From: Leptospira sp. | GTDB lineage: Bacteria > Spirochaetota > Leptospiria > Leptospirales > Leptospiraceae | DNA length: 64,000 nt | NCBI GenBank assembly: GCA_027533185.1 | Contig: JAPZTS010000002.1 | Span: forward strand, 1 to 64,000 | Direction of reading: 5' to 3' | Part shown: in pieces, positions 58,601 to 64,000 of the stretch | Numbering within the stretch: position 1 is the first letter of the stretch | Layout of the letters: every line of letters begins with the position of its first letter | Notes under the pieces: generated by a model | Databases searched by the model: none | Told to the model about the DNA's origin: nothing | Seen by the model: the letters and a program-made list of their open reading frames with translations, nothing else | Translations under genes and position numbers: made by a program

Positions 58601-59951
58601 AAATGAGACAGATGAAGAAATATTTGTGAGAACATTTTCCGAAATTTTGCCGAATGAATTTGAATTTATCAAAGTAGACAGAAGACCGAAATATAATAAA
58701 ACAGGGCAGAATATAAAGAATACATCGATTTTCAAGGATACAATTTATGCCGAACACTTTGTCCCTTTATTAAAAAAAGAGGATAAATACTTTTTCGGTT
58801 TTAATATAAATAATTCTATTGAGATACTTAAAGATGGAGAAAAAATATTATTAAAATTGAATCCATTCTTGAAGACTGTAGAAGCTAACAACAAACGAAA
58901 TTTCGAAATATTTTATATTGATAAAGGAAAAGCTATGAAATTCCTTCACGAAATTTCAAAATCTCAGCCAAATGATGATGAGAGGGAGTTAGCGATTATC
59001 CTAAATGGTATGAAATATTTCACAAAGAAGCAGGAGATTTGGAATACGATATTTGATAAAGGAAAAATTGTATCTAGGGAAGAAATTTTAAAAGATAAAA
59101 ACTTTGATATTGAGGTAAAGATACCCAAATCCATTTGTGATAAGGAAAATAAGAAAATTAGAATACCTTCAATAAATGAATGGAAACGATTGTTGAATCT
59201 CCCGGAATTGAATGAATTTTATAGTCAAGGTGATGGTAAAGAAACATCCTTTCTCTACAAAAACAAAATTGAATTAGATTTTTTTAAATCTATAAAGTTC
59301 AACGTTAATAAAAAACACACTCCGAAGAGAAAAGTATTTTCATTACCAATGGTTGATTCACCTTCGGGTGGATTTCGAATCAAAAGGAAAAATTTTGATG
59401 GATCTGATATTTTTCAAACAGTGTCGATCGAGGGCCTTTATAACGTAGGCTTTTATCTAAACGAGAATAACGAGCTTTCAGAATCTAAGATGATACCGGC
59501 ATTGGAAGAGAGTCCTAATTTATCTCTCGCTCAGGTGAACTTTGTTCAAAAGTTTGAAAAAAACGTTAAAATGGATGAATGGCGAGAAATTGATTTATCA
59601 ACTTACGAAAGTTTGCCTATCGTAGAATATAATCTTTCTCCTGGCAGTCAAGATCGAATGTTTGTGAGATTAAAAATGAAAACTTCCGATTTTGCAAAGA
59701 TTATTATTCCAATGAGCGATTGTGAATGGAATTTATATCAGCTACCTTCTCTCCTCAAGTTAGATAAAAAAAAGAATTCATTTTTTCAAAAAATAGAAAT
59801 CCCTATTCAATTTCCTAGGGACGGAAAAATTCGTATTCAATCAATTTCTGAATCATTTGTTTTGTTTAGTTATACTGTAGAATCAACTACGAAAGATATA
59901 GAAAAGCTCTATAATCTTGGGAAAGCTTTAAATGAAGCACGTAACAATTGA
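55668..59951 (+). CDS. cas9: type II-B Cas9 RNA-guided nuclease
   Basis: A complete 1427-residue Cas9. RuvC-I is ISIDLGAKTTGL with Asp13. The Arg-rich bridge helix follows (RTVKRHQMRGFKRRKLAKRL, residues about 57-80). The recognition lobe contains NLQLRVLRKYFNDK and TIPPYEDQNNRRPP (335-348), both very close to the same stretches of Francisella novicida Cas9 as I recall it. A CxxC (Cys624, Cys627) precedes RuvC-II, HIPIVIEENQFQF with Glu704. HNH carries EIDHILPRS with His769; RuvC-III is HIIDATLAMH with Asp951. The PAM-interacting C-terminus has HTPKRKVFSLPMVDS. All catalytic residues are present. It is shorter than FnCas9 (1629). It overlaps cas1 by 20 bases and is visibly AT-rich compared with queG upstream, hinting at transfer. 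It should cut DNA matched by a crRNA-tracrRNA pair. Confidence 0.97.
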   Translation: MKELHFVSPISIDLGAKTTGLVTGTYQSGEILNKAQLKFFGKTVEIGEITFAQGPRTVKRHQMRGFKRRKLAKRLFFTILNDKFQIHYSQLPRPELEAVLGLFNRRGFTYFQEEVNWEILNNADLSFFRQIYGSIVGLKDSLGAQLVNLSKNASDLKLWIDHPLTKLSKKEFEQKIKLEYQVDKENEISKETIKTLIDTNSEIQNYLAKFLSSEKEGHFHRKEYFENILYDLNNNTQLVNFSNRLNLKSVQLKNLIGHISNLQLRVLRKYFNDKNMTGLGTWNAERFYKYFFKWIIGLRPTSGSTEQTNRAYILKTLKSKKDIMKFLTEEDPICTIPPYEDQNNRRPPICHSLLFNTNELSQKYPSWELLVNEIVTKSNERFPEHDLKDQIDEMVVETSHKSAFLLQRFYDRSESIDPYAIRKQIKNPNSRASLEGWQNLESDFGTTKSKIILEIGKSYHAESNQAKKGLWYPTGTSILRVCKDHPRLKKNQRETLLGGILGIRISKLKLNEFEQRMLLPVSEDRKRSLKSVIQGFEELRKEFGNSFKYEWEETIRKYDREGEKALSEDHEKKILRLHLLIPIVSRVISQFFDISNSIRFQNPFSLAQIYNIMFDTSQGFFSTCEKCTSENHWRSSNSMVVGKNDILSSNASRLPADSVRPFDGQLAKLIQSIAYQIAYQKIGEIKNNTHIESNSIVHIPIVIEENQFQFTESLMEIKGLKNKKKLEYLKKRSESEVHSLKSKQDRIKSASKNICPYTGKTIKDGEIDHILPRSFSTDSAGTILNSEPNLIYVSREGNRKKGDRIYTLENLDSGYLKIIFGTSDIDEITKKIIQVVDLHFPKFGRSRNFYFQELTLLEQDCIRHSLFLEKCRTQVADAIYKTSKSKVNGTQSFLAKEIQRILNEKLKEYTLKFSLFPVKSKDISESRQKISETLHHVKKTPIQGNISHIIDATLAMHLVIWDKKNESVFQTTWDDPNENETDEEIFVRTFSEILPNEFEFIKVDRRPKYNKTGQNIKNTSIFKDTIYAEHFVPLLKKEDKYFFGFNINNSIEILKDGEKILLKLNPFLKTVEANNKRNFEIFYIDKGKAMKFLHEISKSQPNDDERELAIILNGMKYFTKKQEIWNTIFDKGKIVSREEILKDKNFDIEVKIPKSICDKENKKIRIPSINEWKRLLNLPELNEFYSQGDGKETSFLYKNKIELDFFKSIKFNVNKKHTPKRKVFSLPMVDSPSGGFRIKRKNFDGSDIFQTVSIEGLYNVGFYLNENNELSESKMIPALEESPNLSLAQVNFVQKFEKNVKMDEWREIDLSTYESLPIVEYNLSPGSQDRMFVRLKMKTSDFAKIIIPMSDCEWNLYQLPSLLKLDKKKNSFFQKIEIPIQFPRDGKIRIQSISESFVLFSYTVESTTKDIEKLYNLGKALNEARNN

Positions 59952-60924
59952 AGAGTATGGTGCCTTTCTCGGGATTTCTGGAGAACGGTTACAGATTTCT
60001 TTAAAAGGAATTCTTTTAAAAGAAATACCATTGAATCGGATAAAAACAATTTCGTTTTCAAAAAATGGTGCAAGCTGTTCAACAAATTTACTATTGCAGT
60101 GTAGTGTTCGAGGGATTCGTGTTTTTCTGCGTGATTTTAAGAATGAAATAGTCGGAAGCTTTCAGGGTTTACATGAACATGCAGTGTGCCAAGTAAGAAA
60201 AAAACAATTTTCTGCGTTTGATTCAAATGAATTTTCTATCTCTATCTCCAAAAAATGGATATATGGGAAAATACGAAATCAGAGAAGCGTCCTTCTTTAC
60301 TTTGATAAATATCACAAGAAGAAAAATTTAGATTCAAATAATCATCTTACAGAAGCTGCGGATTATCTCAAATCTATATCAGAAAAGATTAATGCAATTA
60401 CTTCAAATTCTGAAAATTGGAGAGAAGTCATTATGGGCTTTGAAGGGAGCGCTGCCAGAAAATATTGGGAAGCTTTGCGTATGTCTAATTTACTACCTGC
60501 TAGTTTTAAAGGTAGGATTGGAAGAGGCGCAAAAGATTTGGTTAACACGATGTTAAATTATGGATATGCAATATTAGAAACTCCAATCTGGAATTGCATA
60601 AGCAACGCAGGATTAGAGGCCTACTTAGGCTTTCTTCATGTTCAGCGACCAGGAAAACCCTCATTAGTTCTTGACTTAATGGAGGAATATAGACCTTGGG
60701 TTGTTGACCGCAACGTAATTAAGTTATGTGGCGAAGATGATACTACATTTGGAGATATTCAAAGGAAAAGGCTTATTGCTGGAATACATGAAACCTTATC
60801 AAATAAATACTTTTATAAAAAAAAGAAGGTAAAATTAGAAAGTATAATTCAAAGGCAGATTTATCGCTTTGTTGCTAGTTTTTCTCAAACTCAGGAATAT
60901 AAACCTTATGTTTTTAAATGGTGA
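59932..60924 (+). CDS. cas1: Cas1 integrase
   Basis: A 330-residue Cas1, the metal-dependent integrase that inserts new spacers together with Cas2. The N-terminal beta domain (GAFLGISGERLQI, LNRIKTISFSKNGASC) is followed by the helical catalytic domain. The expected metal ligands are Glu171 in MGFEGSAARKYW, His236 in GFLHVQRPGKPSLVLDLMEEYRPWVVD, and an acidic residue from Asp248 onwards in the same segment. It begins inside the last codons of cas9 and ends three bases before cas2, so the genes are translated as one unit. Confidence 0.96.
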   Translation: MKHVTIEEYGAFLGISGERLQISLKGILLKEIPLNRIKTISFSKNGASCSTNLLLQCSVRGIRVFLRDFKNEIVGSFQGLHEHAVCQVRKKQFSAFDSNEFSISISKKWIYGKIRNQRSVLLYFDKYHKKKNLDSNNHLTEAADYLKSISEKINAITSNSENWREVIMGFEGSAARKYWEALRMSNLLPASFKGRIGRGAKDLVNTMLNYGYAILETPIWNCISNAGLEAYLGFLHVQRPGKPSLVLDLMEEYRPWVVDRNVIKLCGEDDTTFGDIQRKRLIAGIHETLSNKYFYKKKKVKLESIIQRQIYRFVASFSQTQEYKPYVFKW

Positions 60925-60927
60925 TTT

Positions 60928-61227
60928 ATGGATCAGTTCAACGAAATTATAGTATCATATGATATATCAAATAATAAAATGCGAAAAAAATTCCATGATC
61001 TGTTACTCGATTTTGGACTACAACCCATACAGAAGTCAGTTTTTTGGGGTCGGGTATTAGCTCCCGAAATGAAAACCATATCGAATAATTTTCCAAAGTA
61101 TATTAACCAAGAGGATGATGATTCTATTTTTCTGGTGATGGTTCAGTTATCGAAAAAATATTTAAACAATTCAATAGGCATCAAGTCTGAATTTTTTGTC
61201 CAGAATGATTCATATGAAATCGTATAG
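60928..61227 (+). CDS. cas2: Cas2 adaptation protein
   Basis: A 99-residue Cas2 with a ferredoxin-like fold. The first strand ends in IIVSYDIS, carrying the conserved Asp, and NKMRKKFHDLLLDFGLQPIQKSVFW is the usual helix and second strand. It bridges two Cas1 dimers in the spacer integration complex. It begins three bases after cas1 and overlaps cas4 by about 14 bases, so it sits in the same transcript. Confidence 0.92.
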   Translation: MDQFNEIIVSYDISNNKMRKKFHDLLLDFGLQPIQKSVFWGRVLAPEMKTISNNFPKYINQEDDDSIFLVMVQLSKKYLNNSIGIKSEFFVQNDSYEIV

Positions 61228-61804
61228 TATACCGATTTCTTTGTTAAGACAGTATGTGTTTTGTCCTAGAATTCCATTTTTTCAACTTTTGTTTCCAGCT
61301 CAAAACTCAGAGAAACCTCTGTGGGTAAAGCAGGGAAGTGAATATCAAGAAAAATGGGAGAGCCTACAAAAACGACGAAGTTTGCAAAGATTTGGGATAT
61401 CAGAAAATGCAAAACTTTTTTTCAATCAATATGTAGAGTCTGATGAATACGGGATACATGGGTATATTGATTTGTACGTAATAGACTATAATAATTGCTA
61501 TCCTATAGAGTTTAAAAGTGGAAACAATAGCTTCATTGAAGGAGGCGTTTTGCAACTAACAGGCTATTTAGTTGCGCTGGGAGCGAACGAAAAAATTAAT
61601 TGTAACCGAGGCTTTATAATATTTAAAGAATCGAAGAAAATTATAGAAGTGCAAAATTCAATTGCAAACAAATCCAAACTAAAAAATGTTATTGAACGAA
61701 TTAGAGAAAGCGTGGACCGGCAAATATTACCAAGTTCAGATGCAACGCTATCAAAATGCTCGCAATGCGAGTATTTAAGACATTGTAATGATCGAAATTT
61801 TTAA
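61214..61804 (+). CDS. cas4: Cas4 nuclease
   Basis: A 196-residue Cas4, the RecB-like exonuclease that trims and PAM-selects prespacers. The iron-sulfur Cys are in YVFCPR near the N-terminus and CSQCEYLRHC at the C-terminus. The nuclease motifs are GIHGYIDLYV, CYPIEFKSG and GGVLQLTGYLVALG, giving the Asp, Glu-x-Lys and Gln-x-x-x-Tyr residues. Its presence in place of csn2 defines subtype II-B. ATG at MKSYSIPIS fits other Cas4 N-termini; two in-frame starts lie up to 18 bases earlier. The predicted tracrRNA runs antisense just past its 3' end and may overlap it. Confidence 0.94.
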   Translation: MKSYSIPISLLRQYVFCPRIPFFQLLFPAQNSEKPLWVKQGSEYQEKWESLQKRRSLQRFGISENAKLFFNQYVESDEYGIHGYIDLYVIDYNNCYPIEFKSGNNSFIEGGVLQLTGYLVALGANEKINCNRGFIIFKESKKIIEVQNSIANKSKLKNVIERIRESVDRQILPSSDATLSKCSQCEYLRHCNDRNF

Positions 61805-61900
61805 TACAGCTTTACTGACCATACCTTCCAAAGGATCGATAGAGGGCCAGCCATCCTTGCTTTTGGATGATTTCAGTGCATTAGATTTCAATTTACATTC
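61800..61900 (-). ncRNA. candidate tracrRNA
   Basis: On the minus strand the segment 61891-61871 reads UUGAAAUCU, then AAUGC, then ACUGAAA. It can pair with the crRNA repeat as 9 bp and 7 bp, separated by a 5x5 internal loop, which is the bulged repeat/anti-repeat duplex of type II systems. Directly 3' come two hairpins: CAUCC/GGAUG with an 8-base loop (61869-61852) and CUGGCC/GGUCAG (61850-61815), the latter with an inner CCUU/AAGG. The stretch UAAUGC-x-CUG-x-AAUCAU-xx-AAAAG matches F. novicida tracrRNA as I remember it. The 3' end is not clear: the next candidate terminator is a CUCGC/GCGAG hairpin with UUUU at 61771-61752, inside cas4. The 5' end and promoter are not defined. Confidence 0.78.
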
Positions 61901-61955
61901 AACTAAATTTTTCGCAAAATTCAACCTTTTTTTAGCAATTGTTCCGTTTTCGAAA

Positions 61956-62008
61956 GAAAAATTAAAAATATTGCATAAAACCATGCAGAACCCCCTTTTC
62001 AAGGGGGG
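61956..62008 (-). terminator. paired hairpins ending leftward transcription of the CRISPR array
   Basis: Read on the minus strand, directly after the last (leftmost) repeat: CCCCCTT-GAA-AAGGGGG, then TGCAT-GGTTTT-ATGCA, then an A/T stretch with ATTTTTAATTTTT. This looks like a terminator for a transcript arriving from the array. On the plus strand no T-run follows. Confidence 0.55.
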
Positions 62009-64000
62009 GTATCATATCACGGTTTGAAATCTTAGCAACTGAAACCGTCATTGTATCAGATGAACAAGGAGCCACTTTTGAAAGTATCATATCACGGTTT
62101 GAAATCTTAGCAACTGAAACTGCAAAAATGTGTATGTTGTTTTATTGCCCGTAATTTCTGTATCATATCACGGTTTGAAATCTTAGCAACTGAAACTGAA
62201 ATTATTGGCGTGTCAGCTTGCCCAAAATGTGGTATCATATCACGGTTTGAAATCTTAGCAACTGAAACAAAAACTGCTCGACATGAGTCAGGTTTGTATC
62301 CTGGTATCATATCACGGTTTGAAATCTTAGCAACTGAAACGCACTAGCGTCCATCGGTAACCTTGCCCTTCCTTTGGTATCATATCACGGTTTGAAATCT
62401 TAGCAACTGAAACCAAGCGAACCGTTCTGCATTGTTTATTCCAAAAGGTATCATATCAAGGTTTGAAATCTTAGCAACTGAAACCCAAAACCGAAACAAT
62501 GTGGATGGCGTGGCATTTTAAGGTATCATATCACGGTTTGAAATCTTAGCAACTGAAACTTTTGATAATTTTGTCGTTGGCTTTTACATAGTTCGTATCA
62601 TATCACGGTTTGAAATCTTAGCAACTGAAACAAACCCGCTTTTGATTTTCCAGTGATGCCTGTGAGTATCATATCACGGTTTGAAATCTTAGCAACTGAA
62701 ACGCCGAAACTCTTCCTCGATGGAAACCCTATGCCTTGGTATCATATCACGGTTTGAAATCTTAGCAACTGAAACACTACTCTCCAGCTTGCGACCCTTC
62801 GCATAATCCGTATCATATCACGGTTTGAAATCTTAGCAACTGAAACAACAACCACCGCATCAACTACAACCACCGCACCAGTATCATATCACGGTTTGAA
62901 ATCTTAGCAACTGAAACCCTTTTCTTCATTTGTCATTAGCGGGGGGGTGTTAGTATCATATCACGGTTTGAAATCTTAGCAACTGAAACATGACCTTCTA
63001 CTCCCTGTTCGGCTGCTTTATCGGTATCATATCACGGTTTGAAATCTTAGCAACTGAAACTAAAATGGTTGGCAACTGAGGACGGGACCCCATCGAAAGT
63101 ATCATATCACGGTTTGAAATCTTAGCAACTGAAACCATTGAAAAAACCCAGAAGCATTTCTTCTTTTTGAGTATCATATCACGGTTTGAAATCTTAGCAA
63201 CTGAAACAAAAGAATTTCCAGGTGGGTATCTAATTGCAAACGGTATCATATCACGGTTTGAAATCTTAGCAACTGAAACCCCTGAAAATTTCCTCTGAAA
63301 AATCTATAAACTGGTATCATATCACGGTTTGAAATCTTAGCAACTGAAACGCAAGGTCGGATTGTTTTTTGAGTTCGGTAAGGAAGTATCATATCACGGT
63401 TTGAAATCTTAGCAACTGAAACTTAATTCAACTTCGGTCCTCAAATCATTAATAATTTGTATCATATCACGGTTTGAAATCTTAGCAACTGAAACGACAT
63501 ACGAGACTTGGGGGAAAAGGTCGTAACAAGTATCATATCACGGTTTGAAATCTTAGCAACTGAAACTTTGCGTTTGCATTTTGGGACATATCGATTCTTG
63601 GTATCATATCACGGTTTGAAATCTTAGCAACTGAAACGTCCTTGTTCTCGCTGTGCCATATGCCGTCAGGGTGTATCATATCACGGTTTGAAATCTTAGC
63701 AACTGAAACGGGTTATTGAATCCAGGATCAGTCAGTACTGCTTGAGTATCATATCACGGTTTGAAATCTTAGCAACTGAAACGGCCGATGTGTATCTTTT
63801 CATTGCATGAATCTTCCGTATCATATCACGGTTTGAAATCTTAGCAACTGAAACCTCGACATCAATGTCGATCCGTCTCTTATGTATAAGTATCATATCA
63901 CGGTTTGAAATCTTAGCAACTGAAACTTGGGCTGAGTTTTTTACCAAGTCAAAAGAAGGCCGTATCATATCACGGTTTGAAATCTTAGCAACTGAAACTG
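62009..64000 (-). CRISPR. type II-B CRISPR array, 28 repeats visible, continues past the window
   Basis: Twenty-eight direct repeats of 37 bases (plus strand starts GTATCATATCACGG and ends CTTAGCAACTGAAAC) separated by 27 complete spacers of 34-39 bases, mostly 34-36. First repeat 62009-62045, last 63962-63998, with two bases of the next spacer at the edge. Twenty-seven repeats are identical; the seventh (62448-62484) has A for C at 62459. The AGCAACTGAAAC end is shared with the Francisella repeat. The crRNA-sense repeat starts GUUUCAGUUGCUAAG, as in other type II systems (spacer 5', repeat 3'), so the array should be read on the minus strand from beyond the right edge. Newest spacers would then lie to the right. 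The spacer from 62847 to 62880 is low-complexity. Confidence 0.99.

Noticed and set aside
61870..61892. Reading the same anti-repeat as a plus-strand tracrRNA
   Set aside because: On the plus strand it would have the same sense as the crRNA repeat and could not pair with it; the Francisella-like core is found only on the minus strand.
61892..62008. Possible scaRNA-like second small RNA, as in Francisella
   Set aside because: No segment with a second anti-repeat-like match is visible; the region is explained by hairpins and AT-rich sequence.
61788..62027. 79-codon plus-strand frame between cas4 and the array
   Set aside because: It runs through the predicted tracrRNA and into the first repeat; no ribosome-binding site or domain.
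62107..63968. Minus-strand frames with a repeated VSVAKISNRDMI motif
   Set aside because: They are translations of CRISPR repeats and spacers, not repeat proteins.

Overview
The window looks like chromosome from a spirochaete of the genus Leptospira, more likely a saprophytic or environmental species than a pathogen. The evidence is a set of Leptospira-style surface lipoproteins (one with a DUF1554-type C-terminus, two sharing a CDPNSE leader motif), many Sec/lipobox leaders, an LpxR-type outer-membrane protein, and 7TM-DISM/SpoIIE and FIST/cyclase sensors. A self-sufficient AlkB hydroxylase and an exported KatG fit a free-living aerobe that uses long-chain fatty acids or alkanes. The genus call is inference from protein style; there is no rRNA in the window.

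Region 1-19 kb: a lipoprotein, an RRM protein and a membrane protein are followed by a minus-strand ferredoxin/reductase/AlkB fusion, a DUF445 membrane protein, and a tight four-gene minus-strand operon (18.8 to 6.6 kb) of three very large lipoproteins and a FadL-like porin. Two of the lipoproteins are paralogues. A handling route for hydrophobic substrates is a reasonable hypothesis for this block. Region 19-27 kb: a decayed metallo-beta-lactamase-fold gene, a FIST-adenylate cyclase, a divergent TetR/old-yellow-enzyme pair with a long inverted repeat between them, mntP, and a katG-HiPIP pair preceded by three evenly phased Fur/PerR-like palindromes. Region 27-55 kb: mostly housekeeping and envelope genes, including a beta-helix lipoprotein, a TMEM43-like protein, an LpxR-like protein, a 7TM-DISM/SpoIIE phosphatase, a FecR-domain lipoprotein, an AraC regulator, purT, an ABC-F protein with an ABC exporter, FKBP, PilZ, patatin, a beta-propeller lipoprotein, an OmpA-domain protein, a thioesterase and queG.

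Region 55.6-64 kb is the most notable part: a complete type II-B CRISPR-Cas locus, cas9-cas1-cas2-cas4 on the plus strand, followed by at least 28 near-identical 37-bp repeats with 27 complete spacers, running off the right edge. I find a convincing tracrRNA on the minus strand between cas4 and the array: its anti-repeat pairs with the crRNA repeat as 9 bp plus 7 bp around a 5x5 internal loop, and two hairpins follow. Its core resembles the Francisella novicida tracrRNA as I remember it. The repeat polarity and two hairpins with a downstream U-rich stretch imply that the array is transcribed leftwards, towards the cas genes, so the leader and newest spacers should lie beyond base 64000. The Cas9 is about 200 residues shorter than FnCas9, with most of the difference in the recognition lobe. 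All four cas genes and all visible repeats are intact, so the system looks functional.
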